A stretch of DNA of 64,000 nucleotides from Halomonas caseinilytica (GCF_001662305.1 NZ_BDEP01000014.1:171738-235737), one strand, 5' to 3'; counted from the stretch's first letter, positions 17,162-29,010 are shown. The notes: a model not told the origin generated them from the letters alone. Made by a program: numbers and translations.

Positions 17162-17212
17162 CGAGCGTCATCCTGCACTGACGCCACGCTGTCCATGATG
17201 CCTACGGAGCCT

Positions 17213-19408
17213 ATGCTGCCGCCTTCCCTCTCCCAGCCCCTGCGTCGCCTCTGGACCCTGGAGTCCTTTGCCTACAGCCTGCGCGTCTTCATCGCCCTGA
17301 CCGGCACCGTCATCCTTTGCTGGTGGCGCGATGACATGAACAGCCTGATTCCTCTGTTCCTGGGAATCATCGCCAGCGCCCTGGCCGAGACGGACGACCA
17401 CTGGCGAGACCGGCTACGAGCCCTGTTGGTGACCCTGTGCTGCTTCACGGTGGCATCGCTGGCGGTGGAGCTGCTGTTCGACAAGCCGGGATGGTTCGCC
17501 TTCGGGCTGGCGCTGGCGACCTTTTCCATGACCATGCTCGGTGCGGTGAATCAGCGCTATGCGACCATTGCCAGCGCCACGCTGATCCTGGCGATCTACA
17601 CCATGATCAGCCTCGAACATCGCGGCAACCCGGCTCTGGGCGATGTCTGGCGCGAGCCTGCCTTGCTGGTTGTCGGCGCGGCCTGGTATGGCGCGATCTC
17701 GGTTGTCTGGTGCGCCCTCTTCTCGCGTCAGCCCCTGAAACTCTCCCTGGCGCGTCTCTTTCGTGAACTGGGTCGTTACCTGGCGCTCAAGTCGGCGTTG
17801 TTCGAGCCCTTGCGCGACCTGGACGTCGAGGAACGCCGCCTGGCTCTGGCGCGACAGAACGGGCGCGTGGTCGAGGCGCTCAACCAGGCCAAGGAGATGA
17901 TCTTCCGGCGCCTGCAGGGAACTCGGGGGAGCGGCAAGCTGGATCGCTACCTGCAGCTTTATTTCATCGCCCAGGATATCCATGAACGTGCCAGCTCAAC
18001 GCATTATCCCTATGGGGAGCTGACCGAGGCCTTCTTCCATCATGACGTGCTGTTCCGCGCCCAACGGCTGCTCGACCAGCAGGGACAGGCCTGCCGGGCC
18101 CTGTCCAGTTCGCTCTTGCTCAATCGTGCCTTCGAGCACGCGCGAAGCGAGCGCGCGCTGGAGGACCTGAATGCTTCTCTGGTTCATCTCGACCAGCAGG
18201 ATCGCCCTGAATGGCGCTCCCTGCTTCCCTTCCTGAGTGCCCTGGCCGATAACCTGGCGACCCTGGAGAAGCGCCTGGCCAGTGCCAGCAATCCCGAGGC
18301 CACGACGCCGCGTGCGGATGCGGCCCTCTATGACCGGACACCGCATGGCGTGCGGGACATTGGGGAACGCATCCTTGACCAGTTGACCCCGCGGTCGGCG
18401 GTGTTTCGCCATGCCGTGCGCCTGACCGTGACTCTGCTGGCGGGGTACGGAATGCTGCACTTGATTCATCCCACCCAAGGGTACTGGATCCTGCTGACCA
18501 GTCTCTTCGTCTGCCGACCCAGCTTCGGAGCGACGCGACGTTTCCTGAGGCAGCGCATCCTGGGCACGGTGGTCGGTCTGGTGGCCGGCTGGGCGTTGAT
18601 CACGCTGTTTCCTGCCGCATCGATCCAGGTGGCCATCGCGGTGCTGGCCGGGGTCGCCTTCTTCGCCCTGCGCGGACGGCGCTACCTGCTGGCCACGGCT
18701 TCGATCACCCTGATGGTGCTGTGCTGCTTCAACCAAGTGGGCGATGGCTTCGGGCTGATCTGGCCACGCCTGTTCGATACCTTGCTGGGTGCCGGTATCG
18801 CGGGGCTGGCGGTGCTGCTGATCCTGCCCGACTGGCAAGGCCGCCGGCTGCATCATCAGGCGGCGACGACCCTGGACGCCAGCCGCGCCTATTTCGTCGC
18901 GATCATCGATCAGTATCGCCATGGCAAGCGCGACGATCTCGGCTATCGACTGGCGCGACGCAATGCCCACAATGCCGATGCCGAGCTCTCGACGCTGATC
19001 GGCAATGTGTTGCAGGAGCCTGAGTTCTTTCGCCGGGATGCCGATGTCGGGCTGCGCTTCCTGCTTCACTCCCACACCTTGCTCAATTACCTCTCGGCAC
19101 TCGGGGCCCATCGAGACACGGAGAGCACACCGTGCGATGGATCCATCGAGGTGGCGGCTGAGGCCATTGAGTCATCATTGGGGAGGTTGGCCAGCGCGCT
19201 GAGCGAGCGCTTGCCCGTAGACGAAAAGGACACGGCGCTGTCGACGGGGCTGGCCGCTCTGGATACCGAGCCGACCCCGGGTGAGTCCCCCTTGCTGCGT
19301 ACCCAACTGGCGCTGATCGGTCAGCAACTGATGCCGCTGCGGCAGGCAGCGGCGAGACTCGATCATTCCGATGAGTCTGAAGATGCCGGGCTGCACCCGG
19401 AGTCGTAA
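17213..19408 (+). CDS. yccS: YccS-type FUSC family inner-membrane protein
   Basis: Large inner-membrane protein of the fusaric-acid-resistance-like (FUSC) family, closest to YccS/YhfK. It has two blocks of about five to six helices, at about residues 20-180 and 385-515, each followed by a long cytoplasmic helical region. The second block carries the FUSC signature TQGYWILLTSLFVCRPSFGATRRF. 731 residues, as in E. coli YccS (about 720). Members are presumed exporters of aromatic acids or similar compounds, but YccS itself has no defined substrate. ATG 17213 has GGAG five bases upstream; ATGs at 17195 and 17198 are in frame. A palindrome overlapping the probable -10 suggests repression. It converges on recG. 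Confidence 0.83.
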   Translation: MLPPSLSQPLRRLWTLESFAYSLRVFIALTGTVILCWWRDDMNSLIPLFLGIIASALAETDDHWRDRLRALLVTLCCFTVASLAVELLFDKPGWFAFGLALATFSMTMLGAVNQRYATIASATLILAIYTMISLEHRGNPALGDVWREPALLVVGAAWYGAISVVWCALFSRQPLKLSLARLFRELGRYLALKSALFEPLRDLDVEERRLALARQNGRVVEALNQAKEMIFRRLQGTRGSGKLDRYLQLYFIAQDIHERASSTHYPYGELTEAFFHHDVLFRAQRLLDQQGQACRALSSSLLLNRAFEHARSERALEDLNASLVHLDQQDRPEWRSLLPFLSALADNLATLEKRLASASNPEATTPRADAALYDRTPHGVRDIGERILDQLTPRSAVFRHAVRLTVTLLAGYGMLHLIHPTQGYWILLTSLFVCRPSFGATRRFLRQRILGTVVGLVAGWALITLFPAASIQVAIAVLAGVAFFALRGRRYLLATASITLMVLCCFNQVGDGFGLIWPRLFDTLLGAGIAGLAVLLILPDWQGRRLHHQAATTLDASRAYFVAIIDQYRHGKRDDLGYRLARRNAHNADAELSTLIGNVLQEPEFFRRDADVGLRFLLHSHTLLNYLSALGAHRDTESTPCDGSIEVAAEAIESSLGRLASALSERLPVDEKDTALSTGLAALDTEPTPGESPLLRTQLALIGQQLMPLRQAAARLDHSDESEDAGLHPES

Positions 19409-19411
19409 GTT

Positions 19412-19437
19412 AGAAGCTGTAAGCTTTAAGAAAAGCT
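19412..19437. repeat. AGCT-rich intergenic repeat between FUSC gene and recG
   Basis: AGAAGCTGTAAGCTTT followed by AAGAAAAGCT resembles the AGCTTCC repeat at 804-820 read on the other strand (GGAAGCT). It fills much of the 74-base gap between two convergent genes and may also form terminator structure. Copy number elsewhere in the genome is unknown. Confidence 0.35.
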
Positions 19438-19482
19438 CGCCCCGTTGGCCTGTCTGGCAGCAACATCTCTTGCTTCTTTTGC

Positions 19483-21564
19483 CTAGACCTGCCCATAACG
19501 GTCGGCCGTTTCACCGAGCCAGCGTCGGATCAGCGGCTGGCTGGCTTCCGGGTGAGTGGCCAGCAGGGCCTCGGCCAGGGGCGAGACGTGCGGCAGCAGG
19601 TCGGCATCGCGTTCCAGATCGGCGATCTTCATCTGCGCCAGGCCGGTCTGCCGGGTGCCCAGTACCTCGCCGGGCCCGCGAATTTCCAGGTCGCGTTCGG
19701 CGATGCGGAAGCCATCGGTGGTCTCGCGCATCACCGTGAGGCGCTGTCGCGAGGTCTCGGAGAGCGGCGGATGGTAGAGCAGCAGGCAATAGCTCTCGGT
19801 GGAGCCCCGGCCGACCCGGCCGCGCAACTGATGAAGCTGTGACAGGCCCAGTCGCTCGGGATTCTCGATGATCATCAGGCTGGCATTGGGCACGTCGACC
19901 CCCACCTCGATCACGGTGGTGGCCACCAGCAGGTCCAGTTCGCCTTCCTTGAAGGCGGACATTACCTCGGCCTTCTCGCTGGCCTTCATGCGACCATGCA
20001 CCAGGCCGATGTGCAGGCCCGGCAGGGCCTCCACCAGCTCATCCCGGGTTGCCTCGGCGGCCTGGCACTGCAGTGCCTCGGATTCCTCGATCAGGGTGCA
20101 GACCCAGTAGGCCTGGCGACCCTCGGCACAGGCGTGACGAATTCGTTCGACCACGTCCGGGCGACGTTCATCCGGTACTACCGCGGTCTTCACCGGCGTG
20201 CGGCCAGGAGGAAGCTCGTCGATCACCGAGACATCCAGGTCGGCGTAGGCGCTCATTGCCAGGGTGCGCGGGATGGGGGTGGCGGTCATCACCAACTGGT
20301 GTGGCGTGAGTCCGCCGGCCTCGCCTTTCTCGCGCAGCGCCAGGCGCTGGTGGACCCCGAAGCGATGCTGTTCGTCGATGATCGCCAGCCCCAGGCGCTG
20401 AAAGTGCACATCGCCCTGGAAGAGCGCATGGGTGCCGACCACCATTCGCGCTCGGCCATCGTGAATCGCCGCCTTGGTGTCGAGTCGCGCTTTTCCCTTG
20501 AGCTTGCCGGACAGCCAGGCCACATCGATGCCGAGGGGTTCGAACCAGGCTCGGAAAGCGCGGTAATGCTGTTCGGCGAGGATCTCGGTGGGCGCCATGA
20601 TGGCAGCCTGGCAATCTCCGGCGATGGCCGACAGTGCCGCCATGGCGGCCACCACGGTCTTGCCTGATCCTACGTCACCTTGCACCAGGCGCAGCATGGG
20701 CATTTCACCGGCCAGATCGGCGCGAATCTCGTCGAGTACGCGCCGTTGGGCGCCGGTCAGCGCAAAGGGCAGCTGGGTGAGAAAGCGGGCCTGGAGGCCG
20801 CGTCCGTCGGGCAGCGAGGGAGCGCCGTCACGCTGGATGCGCAGGCGAACCTCGCGCAGGCTCAACTGATGGGCGAGCAGTTCCTCCAGGGCCAGGCGGC
20901 GAGTGGCAGGGTGCTGACCCTCGGCCAGGGCCTGGGGATCGGCATCCGGTGGCGGACGATGCAGGATCTGCAGGCATTCGTGCAGGGCCGGGAGCGCGAA
21001 GCGCTGGCGCAGGGACTCCGGCAGCCATTCCGGCAGCTCGTCGGGTGCCGCGTCGAGGCGGGCCAGCGCCTGGCCGATCAAGGCGCGCAGCCGGGTCTGG
21101 TGAAGGCCCTCTGTGGTGGGGTAAATGGGGGTCAGGTGATCTTCCACCGGGGCGGTGGCATCGTTGAGCAGTCGATATTCCGGATGGTAGATCTCGAGCC
21201 CCGTGGCACCGGCGCGAGCTTCGCCGAAGGCGCGCACACGGGTGCCGGCGTGGAACTGCTGCTGCTGGGCCGGGGAAAAATGAAAAAAGCGCAGGCTGAG
21301 AATGCCGGAGCCGTCGCGCAGGCGCACCAGCAGGCTGCGGCGGCGGCCCCGAACCACCTCCGCGGCCGCCACCTCGCCTTCCACTACCGCTTCGCTCCCG
21401 GCGCGCAGGGTAGCAATGGGGGTCACGCGGGTACGGTCCTGATAGCGCAACGGCAGGTGAAACAACAGGTCGGCCACGGAGTCGATCCGCAAGCGGGCCA
21501 GTTTCAGTGCCAGCGCCTCGCCGACGCCCTTGAGGTGGGTAACGGGGGCGTCGAGTTCGCTCAT
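19483..21564 (-). CDS. recG: ATP-dependent DNA helicase RecG
   Basis: Branch-migration helicase acting on stalled replication forks and Holliday junctions. Domain order is normal: N-terminal HLKGVGEALALKLARL helix-hairpin region and wedge/OB domain (to about 170), then helicase motor with Walker A QGDVGSGKTVVA, DEQH box IIDEQHRFGV, TATPIPRTLAM, VHGRMK, TTVIEVGVDVPNAS and HQLRGRVGRG. 693 residues as in E. coli. The start overlaps the oxyR stop by four bases (ATGA), so recG is translationally coupled to oxyR; this order is also found in Pseudomonas. Confidence 0.96.
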   Translation of the reverse strand: MSELDAPVTHLKGVGEALALKLARLRIDSVADLLFHLPLRYQDRTRVTPIATLRAGSEAVVEGEVAAAEVVRGRRRSLLVRLRDGSGILSLRFFHFSPAQQQQFHAGTRVRAFGEARAGATGLEIYHPEYRLLNDATAPVEDHLTPIYPTTEGLHQTRLRALIGQALARLDAAPDELPEWLPESLRQRFALPALHECLQILHRPPPDADPQALAEGQHPATRRLALEELLAHQLSLREVRLRIQRDGAPSLPDGRGLQARFLTQLPFALTGAQRRVLDEIRADLAGEMPMLRLVQGDVGSGKTVVAAMAALSAIAGDCQAAIMAPTEILAEQHYRAFRAWFEPLGIDVAWLSGKLKGKARLDTKAAIHDGRARMVVGTHALFQGDVHFQRLGLAIIDEQHRFGVHQRLALREKGEAGGLTPHQLVMTATPIPRTLAMSAYADLDVSVIDELPPGRTPVKTAVVPDERRPDVVERIRHACAEGRQAYWVCTLIEESEALQCQAAEATRDELVEALPGLHIGLVHGRMKASEKAEVMSAFKEGELDLLVATTVIEVGVDVPNASLMIIENPERLGLSQLHQLRGRVGRGSTESYCLLLYHPPLSETSRQRLTVMRETTDGFRIAERDLEIRGPGEVLGTRQTGLAQMKIADLERDADLLPHVSPLAEALLATHPEASQPLIRRWLGETADRYGQV

Positions 21565-22478
21565 GCCAAGGCCGGTTCCTGTGCTCGACAGTGTGCGATG
21601 GCGTTGGTCACCGCGTCGATGGCCTGGGGCCTCGGGAAGCTGGCGCGCCAGGCGATCGCCACGGTGCGTCCGGGTGCCGGCGGTGCGAAGGGCCGGCTGG
21701 TCAGTAGTCCACGCTCATAGTGGCTGCCGATGGCAGAGCTGGGCAGCACCGTGATGCCAAGCCGTGAGGCGACCATGTGGCGAATGGTCTCCAACGATCC
21801 CCCTTCGGCGGTGAGGGTGTTGTTGGGGCTGTTGAGCTTGTGGCTGATGGCCGGACAGGCTTCGAGGATCTGGTCACGGAAGCAATGACCCTCGCCGAGC
21901 AGCAGGAGGCGTTCCTGAAGCAGATCTTCCTTGGGGATGCTGTCGCGATTCGCCCAGGCATGATCGGCGGGCATCAGTACTTCGAAGTCCTCCTCATAGA
22001 GCGCCTTGGTCACCACATCGGTCTCGGTAAAGGGCAGGGCCACGATGATGGCGTCCAGCTCGCCGCTGCGGAGCTTGCGACGCAACTCGCCGGTGAAGCC
22101 TTCCTCGATGTAGAGGGGCATCTGCGGCGCTCGTCGGCTCAGCTCCGGCACCAGGTACGGAAACAGGTAGGGGCCGATGGTATAGATGGCACCAATGCGC
22201 AGCGGGCTGGCCAGTTGATCGCGGCCGGCGGTGGCCAGTTCCTTGATCACGCTGCTCTGTTCGAGCACGCGCTGGGCCTGCTCGACGATCCGCTCGCCCA
22301 GCGGCGTCACCTGAACAGTGGATTTCGAGCGCTCGAAAAGCGCCACGCCAAGCTCTTCCTCGAGTTTCTTCACCGCGACCGACAGGGTGGGCTGGGAAAC
22401 GAAGCAATGCTCGGCGGCGCGTCCGAAGTGGCGCTCCTGGGCCAAGGTTACGATATAACGGAGTTCTGTTAGAGTCAT
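21561..22478 (-). CDS. oxyR: Peroxide-sensing regulator OxyR
   Basis: LysR-type activator of peroxide defence. The N-terminal helix-turn-helix is RAAEHCFVSQPTLSVAVKKLE. The two redox cysteines fall at exactly Cys199 and Cys208 (GEGHCFRDQILEAC), the E. coli positions that form the regulatory disulfide, so this is a functional OxyR rather than a generic LysR protein. 305 residues with start ATG 22478 (MTLTELRYIV, the usual OxyR N-terminus); an ATG at 22493 is possible. ahpC-ahpF at 48-50 kb are natural targets. The upstream gap has an ATAG-N7-TTAT word resembling an OxyR half-site. Confidence 0.95.
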   Translation of the reverse strand: MTLTELRYIVTLAQERHFGRAAEHCFVSQPTLSVAVKKLEEELGVALFERSKSTVQVTPLGERIVEQAQRVLEQSSVIKELATAGRDQLASPLRIGAIYTIGPYLFPYLVPELSRRAPQMPLYIEEGFTGELRRKLRSGELDAIIVALPFTETDVVTKALYEEDFEVLMPADHAWANRDSIPKEDLLQERLLLLGEGHCFRDQILEACPAISHKLNSPNNTLTAEGGSLETIRHMVASRLGITVLPSSAIGSHYERGLLTSRPFAPPAPGRTVAIAWRASFPRPQAIDAVTNAIAHCRAQEPALA

Positions 22479-22541
22479 TGTGGTGCCGGGCATCCTCTTA
22501 TATACGTAGTGGGTCCCGCCGTCAGGGTATGCTCACTCATA

Positions 22542-22560
22542 TGATAGGGACTTTTTATCA
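22542..22560. promoter_or_regulatory. Dyad in the oxyR / SDR divergent region
   Basis: TGATA-N9-TATCA is a perfect 5-base dyad. It contains ATAG-GGACTTT-TTAT, one mismatch from the OxyR half-site ATAG-N7-CTAT. Possible autoregulatory site for oxyR; only one unit is recognisable. Confidence 0.3.
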
Positions 22561-22575
22561 GGGGGCGAAGCAAAG

Positions 22576-23454
22576 GTGAAGAAGACGACGCTTATTCTTG
22601 GGTGTGGGGATATCGGCACGGTCCTGGGCAAGGAGCTGCACGGGGCTGGTCATCGGGTCGTCGGCGTGCGTCGAGATGCCCGCGAACTGGCCGATACGGT
22701 CATCGAGGGGGTCTCGGCGGACCTTGGTGATGCCGAGGCACTGGCCGCGCTGCCGGATGCCGATATCCTGGTCTATGTGGTCAGCGCCGACCGTTTCGAG
22801 GAAGAGGCCTATCGTGCCGCTTACCCTGATGGTCTGAAGGCGGTGCTCACCGAATTCGCCGAGCGTGCGCAGGCACCTCGTCACATTTTCTTCGTCTCTT
22901 CCACCAGTGTCTACGCCCAGCAGGACGGCGAGGTCGTCGACGAGGAGAGCCCGACAGAACCCAGGGGCTTTTCCGGCAAGCTGATGCGCGAGGCCGAACA
23001 GGCCCTGATCGAGCATCGGCTGCCCGGCAGTGTGGTGCGTTTCTCGGGCATCTATGGCCCGGGGCGCGATCGTCTGATTCGACAGGTTGGGGAAGGGCGC
23101 ATTGCCGCCGCCACGCCGACCATGTATTCCAATCGCATCCATCGGGATGACTGTGCCGGTGTGCTGGCCCACCTGGTCGACCGCGCCCTGGCCGGCGAGA
23201 CGTTGCACGAGCTGTATCTCGCCAGCGACTGCGAACCCGCGCCGATCCATGAAGTGATGACCTGGCTGGCCAGGCAGCTCAAGGTCGAGTCCAGCGAGAC
23301 CATTCAGTCGCCATTGCGGCGGCGAGCCAGCAAGCGTTGCGACAATACTCGCCTGCTCGAGAGTGGCTACCGCTTTCGTTATCCCAGTTACCGGGAAGGC
23401 TATGCTCAGGTGCTGCGAGCCGGGGGATATCTGCCGGATCCGGCCATGGGCTGA
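22576..23454 (+). CDS. NAD(P)-binding SDR/epimerase family protein (YeeZ-like)
   Basis: Atypical short-chain dehydrogenase/NAD-dependent epimerase-like protein of 292 residues. The dinucleotide site is near the N-terminus (LILGCGDIGTVLGKEL, residues 6-21). It continues with FFVSSTSVYAQ and SVVRFSGIYGPGRDRL, typical of YeeZ-like extended SDR proteins, which lack a clear YxxxK pair at the usual place. The substrate is unknown. The start is GTG 22576, with a G-rich stretch upstream; it is divergent from oxyR and convergent with thpR. Confidence 0.72.
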   Translation: MKKTTLILGCGDIGTVLGKELHGAGHRVVGVRRDARELADTVIEGVSADLGDAEALAALPDADILVYVVSADRFEEEAYRAAYPDGLKAVLTEFAERAQAPRHIFFVSSTSVYAQQDGEVVDEESPTEPRGFSGKLMREAEQALIEHRLPGSVVRFSGIYGPGRDRLIRQVGEGRIAAATPTMYSNRIHRDDCAGVLAHLVDRALAGETLHELYLASDCEPAPIHEVMTWLARQLKVESSETIQSPLRRRASKRCDNTRLLESGYRFRYPSYREGYAQVLRAGGYLPDPAMG

Positions 23455-23479
23455 CGCTGAGCGTGAACGCTGGTTCGGC

Positions 23480-23989
23480 TCATGCGCGAGTCCAGGCGAG
23501 GGGCGTGTAACGGCTCCCCTGGTCAGTGGGTTCCGAGAGCACCAGTGCCGCCCGCGTATAAGACCAGTCCTCGGCGACGTCGGGCAGGGATGGCCCGGGC
23601 GGCTGTTCGGCACGCCTCAGCAGGGTGACGTGCGGCGTGAAGCGCCTGGGCTGCGAGGCGATGCCGATGGCCTCCAGCTCTTCCCGCAGCGACTGCTGAA
23701 GCTGCACCAGAGGGCTTTCGGGTTCCCCCCCGATCCACACGATGCCGGGTCCGGCGAAGTGTCCCCAACGATCAAGCCGCCATTGCCCCGGGACAATGCG
23801 TATGCTGCTCAGCCAGTTGGCGAGCTGCTCGACCCGTTGCGCGGGCTGCTCGCCGAGAAAGGCCAGAGTGAGGTGCAGGTTGTCATCGGGAACGCGCCGT
23901 CCGCGGCAATGGGCGTGGGCGGTGTCGGCGAGTTCACCGAACCGCCGCCGGAGCGCCGGCGGCGGCACCAGGGCGAGAAAGAGCCTCAT
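23480..23989 (-). CDS. thpR: RNA 2',3'-cyclic phosphodiesterase ThpR
   Basis: 2H phosphoesterase of the ThpR (LigT) family, which opens 2',3'-cyclic phosphates on RNA and can seal 2'-5' linkages in vitro. Both catalytic HxTx motifs are present: HLTL at residues 39-42 and HVTL at 120-123, in a 169-residue protein of normal size. No good ribosome site is seen before ATG 23989. It lies between the convergent SDR gene and ridA, with 38 bases separating it from the ridA end. Confidence 0.9.
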   Translation of the reverse strand: MRLFLALVPPPALRRRFGELADTAHAHCRGRRVPDDNLHLTLAFLGEQPAQRVEQLANWLSSIRIVPGQWRLDRWGHFAGPGIVWIGGEPESPLVQLQQSLREELEAIGIASQPRRFTPHVTLLRRAEQPPGPSLPDVAEDWSYTRAALVLSEPTDQGSRYTPLAWTRA

Positions 23990-24027
23990 AAATTCAAGCT
24001 GTTATGGCTCAATGAATCCGCCTTTCC

Positions 24028-24417
24028 TCAGTCACCGATGACCAACACCGCCTCGGCCTCGACCTGACTGCCCTTGGGCAGCGCCTTGACGCCGACGGCA
24101 GCGCGCGCTGGATAGGGCGTGTCGAAGACTTCTTCCATGATCCGGTTGACGATGGCGAAGTTGTCCAGGTCCACCAGGTAGAGGTTGAGCTTGACCACGT
24201 CCTTGAGGCCGCCGGCGGCTTCCTCGCAGACGGCCTTGAGGTTGGCGAAGACCTGGCGTGCCTGGGCCTCGAAGTCGTCGGAGACGATCTCCATGGTCGC
24301 CGGGTCCAGGGGAATCTGGCCGGACAGGTAAACGGTGTTGCCGGCCTTGATGGCCTGGGAGTAAGGGCCGATGGCGGCGGGCGCCTGATCGGTGTTGATG
24401 ACAGCCTTGTTGCTCAT
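24028..24417 (-). CDS. ridA: Enamine/imine deaminase RidA
   Basis: RidA hydrolyses reactive enamine/imine intermediates released by PLP enzymes, sparing other enzymes from damage. The 129-residue protein has all family segments: [36 protein letters not shown], and [15 protein letters not shown] with the substrate-binding arginine at residue 104. GGAG lies seven bases before ATG 24417. It follows spoT, separated by 91 bases that include a strong terminator, the same gene order as in Pseudomonas. Confidence 0.95.
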   Translation of the reverse strand: MSNKAVINTDQAPAAIGPYSQAIKAGNTVYLSGQIPLDPATMEIVSDDFEAQARQVFANLKAVCEEAAGGLKDVVKLNLYLVDLDNFAIVNRIMEEVFDTPYPARAAVGVKALPKGSQVEAEAVLVIGD

Positions 24418-24458
24418 GGTGTTCTCCGTGTGGTGGCTGTGTTGAAACGCGACAAATA

Positions 24459-24498
24459 AAAAGGAGTACCTCGCCCGCCGCTGCCGCGACGGGCGAGG
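24459..24498 (-). terminator. Rho-independent terminator after spoT
   Basis: On the minus strand CCTCGCCCG and CGGGCGAGG form a 9-base stem (24498-24469), followed within a few bases by CCTTTTTATTT. It lies 11 bases after the spoT stop and before ridA. Confidence 0.75.
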
Positions 24499-24508
24499 GC
24501 GGAACGGA

Positions 24509-26644
24509 TCAATTGCTGAGTCGGGTGATCTTGCCGACGTGCGAGAGGTTGCGCAGTCGTTTGATGATGCGCGCCAGGTGGACACGATCGCGCACAGCCA
24601 GAGTCAGGCTGACAATCGACAAGCGGGCATCGCGCTCTTCGATGTCGATGCGCTCGATGTTGGCATCCGCATCGGTGATCAGGCTGGCCAGTTCCGCCAC
24701 CAGGCCGCGCCGGCTCTCCACCTCGAGGCGCAGCGGAACCGGGAAGTCTTCGTCGATCTGATCGGACCAGCTCAAGGCGAACAGCTTGTCCGGGTCGCTG
24801 CGGAGCTCGGCGAGATTACGGCAGTCCGCCCGGTGGACGACGATGCCCTTGCCGGCCGAGAGGTGGCCGATCACCGGGTCGCCGGGCAGCGGATGACAGC
24901 AACGCGCGAACTTGATCACCATGCCTTCGGCACCGCTGATCATGATGGGACCCTGAACCTGGTTCCTGGCGGTCGGCGCTGGCATATGGTCGCCGTGCTG
25001 GTAGTCGACGAGGCGTCGCGCGACCACATGGGCGACTCGGGTGCCGAGCCCGATGGACGTCAGCAATGCCTCTTCGTCGGCCAGATCGTTCTCCGCCAAC
25101 AGGGCTTCCAAGGGCCCGGAAGGCAACTCCTCGAGGCTGGTCTCGAAGGTGGCCAGGGCCTTGTTGAGCAGGCGTCGTCCGAGCTGGACGGCCTCGGTGT
25201 GCTGCTGGTGCTTGAGGGCGTGGCGAATCGCCGAGCGTGCCTTGGCGGTGACCACCACATTGAGCCACGCCAGGTTGGGGCGTGCGCCGGGCGCGGTGAT
25301 GATCTCCAGGGTCTGGCCGCTCTCCAGGCGGGTGGAGAGCGGTGCCAGGTGACGATCGATGCGACAGGCGATGCAGCTGTTGCCGATATCGGTATGCACG
25401 CTGTAGGCGAAGTCGATTACCGTCGCACCCTGGGGCAGCTCCATGATGTCGCCCTTGGGGGTGAACACGTAGATATCGTCGGGGAAGAGGTCGTTTTTGA
25501 CGTGCTCGATGAATTCGAGCGAATCCCCGGCATGGCGCTGCATCTCGAGCAGTCCCTTGACCCACGCCCGGGCCCGGGCGTGGCTGCCCTCGGCGATGGG
25601 GTGCTCGGTCTGGCCGGCCTTGTAGAGCCAGTGGGCGGCGATGCCGTTGTTGGCCATGGCCTCCATTTCCCGGGTGCGGATCTGCACCTCGATGGGCATG
25701 CCGCCGGTGCCGAACAGGGTGGTGTGCAGGCTCTGGTAGCCATTGGCCTTGGGAATGGCGATATAGTCCTTGAAGCGACCCGGCACCGGCTTGTAGAGGT
25801 TGTGCACCACGCCGAGGATGCGATAGCAGGTATCCACGTCCTGGGTGATGATGCGAAAGCCGAAGACATCCATGATCTCGGCGAACGACTTCCGCTGGTC
25901 GCGCATCTTTCGGTAGATCGACAGTAGATGCTTCTGGCGGCCGATCACCGACCCTTTCAGGCCTTCGTCGTCGAGGCTCTTCTGCAGGCTGTTCTGTATC
26001 TGCCGAATGGAGGCACGGCGCTGCCCCCGGGCGCTCGCCACGGCACGCTTGATGCGTTCGGAGCGCATCGGGTGGAGGGCCTGGAAGGAAAGGTCCTCGA
26101 GCTCGACGCGGATGGTGTTGATGCCCAGCCGGCTGGCGACACGCGCGTAGATTTCCAGGGTCTCGCGGGCGATGCGGCGTTTCTTCTCGGGACGCAGCGC
26201 GCCGAGAGTGCGCATGTTGTGCAATCGATCGGCGAGCTTGACGATGATCACCCGGATGTCCCGGGACATCGCCAGCACCATCTTCTGGAAATTCTCGGCC
26301 TGGGCGACCGCCTTGTCCTCGAAGGTGATCTGGGTCAGCTTGGAGACGCCGTCGACGAGCTCCGCGACCGGCTTGCCGAACTGCTTGCCAAGGGCCTCCT
26401 TGTCGACGCCGGTGTCCTCGATGACATCGTGCAGCATGGCTGCCATCAGGCTCTGATGGTCCATGTGCATGTTGGCAAGGATATTGGCGACGGCCAGGGG
26501 ATGCGTCACATAGGGCTCGCCGGAACGACGGCGCTGACCATCGTGTGCCTGCTCGGCATAGTAGAAGGCACGCTTGACCTGCTGGATCTCGTCCTGGGGT
26601 AGGTAGCCGCCGAGGCGGTCGGCCAGGTCATCGATGGTGAACAT
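24509..26644 (-). CDS. spoT: Bifunctional (p)ppGpp synthetase/hydrolase SpoT
   Basis: Stringent-response enzyme that makes and degrades (p)ppGpp. The N-terminal HD hydrolase is intact (His48, His72-Asp73 in [12 protein letters not shown], and [13 protein letters not shown]), pointing to an active hydrolase. The synthetase domain has [20 protein letters not shown] ([22 protein letters not shown]) and zinc-finger-like ([12 protein letters not shown]) regions and a C-terminal ACT domain follow. 711 residues, against 702 in E. coli. Its place downstream of rpoZ matches the standard rpoZ-spoT arrangement. RelA, if present, is not in this window. Confidence 0.95.
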   Translation of the reverse strand: MFTIDDLADRLGGYLPQDEIQQVKRAFYYAEQAHDGQRRRSGEPYVTHPLAVANILANMHMDHQSLMAAMLHDVIEDTGVDKEALGKQFGKPVAELVDGVSKLTQITFEDKAVAQAENFQKMVLAMSRDIRVIIVKLADRLHNMRTLGALRPEKKRRIARETLEIYARVASRLGINTIRVELEDLSFQALHPMRSERIKRAVASARGQRRASIRQIQNSLQKSLDDEGLKGSVIGRQKHLLSIYRKMRDQRKSFAEIMDVFGFRIITQDVDTCYRILGVVHNLYKPVPGRFKDYIAIPKANGYQSLHTTLFGTGGMPIEVQIRTREMEAMANNGIAAHWLYKAGQTEHPIAEGSHARARAWVKGLLEMQRHAGDSLEFIEHVKNDLFPDDIYVFTPKGDIMELPQGATVIDFAYSVHTDIGNSCIACRIDRHLAPLSTRLESGQTLEIITAPGARPNLAWLNVVVTAKARSAIRHALKHQQHTEAVQLGRRLLNKALATFETSLEELPSGPLEALLAENDLADEEALLTSIGLGTRVAHVVARRLVDYQHGDHMPAPTARNQVQGPIMISGAEGMVIKFARCCHPLPGDPVIGHLSAGKGIVVHRADCRNLAELRSDPDKLFALSWSDQIDEDFPVPLRLEVESRRGLVAELASLITDADANIERIDIEERDARLSIVSLTLAVRDRVHLARIIKRLRNLSHVGKITRLSN

Positions 26645-26710
26645 ACGGCGCGCCCTGAATGCTTCGTGATGGCCCGGAGGAGGCGTCGGCGGAAAACCGA
26701 GGGACCGGGA

Positions 26711-26977
26711 TCATTCCTCGAGGGGGGCACCCTGTTCGGTATTATCTGGCCGCACTGGCGGGGTACTGGCCTCCAGGGGTTCGTCCAGCACGCTGGCGTC
26801 CACCAGGCCTGCGGCGATTTCGCGCAGCGCCATCACGGTGGGCTTGTCGTTTTCCCACGGCAACAGGGCGTCACGGGAGCCGCGGGACAGCTGACGGGCC
26901 CGCTGGGTGGAAATCATGACCAGCTTGAAGCGGTTTTCGACGTTTTCCAGACAATCTTCGACAGTGACTCGCGCCAT
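26711..26977 (-). CDS. rpoZ: RNA polymerase omega subunit RpoZ
   Basis: Small RNA polymerase subunit that helps assemble beta-prime and, in gammaproteobacteria, forms part of a ppGpp-binding site. The 88-residue protein starts [20 protein letters not shown], followed by [20 protein letters not shown] and [11 protein letters not shown], as in other omega subunits. It lies between gmk and spoT on the same strand; a GC-rich hairpin at 27003-27035 separates it from gmk. Confidence 0.95.
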   Translation of the reverse strand: MARVTVEDCLENVENRFKLVMISTQRARQLSRGSRDALLPWENDKPTVMALREIAAGLVDASVLDEPLEASTPPVRPDNTEQGAPLEE

Positions 26978-27002
26978 GGATGCCTTCCTGAGAGCTGACG
27001 GG

Positions 27003-27035
27003 AAAAGCCCCGGCCGGCGTCTTGGCGCCCCGGGG
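27003..27035 (-). terminator. Hairpin between gmk and rpoZ
   Basis: On the minus strand CCCCGG (27035-27030) pairs with CCGGGG (27013-27008), followed by CTTTTCC. It may terminate gmk transcripts partly before rpoZ. Confidence 0.5.
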
Positions 27036-27059
27036 ATTCCAGTGGATAGACAGGATAGA

Positions 27060-28962
<1,903 letters not shown>

Positions 28963-28973
28963 GGTGTTCTCCG

Positions 28974-29010
28974 AAAAACGAAAGCGATCCTGCCGGGAGG
29001 ACAGGATCGC
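28974..29010 (-). promoter_or_regulatory. Terminator-like hairpin in the MFS leader
   Basis: On the minus strand GCGATCCTG and CAGGATCGC (29010-29002 and 28992-28984) form a perfect 9-base stem, followed by TTTCGTTTTT and then the ribosome site CGGAG of the MFS gene. The 9-base loop contains TCCTCC, complementary to a Shine-Dalgarno core. A TATACT word at 29033-29028 could be the -10. The layout suggests transcription attenuation, or a short independent RNA ending here. Confidence 0.45.
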
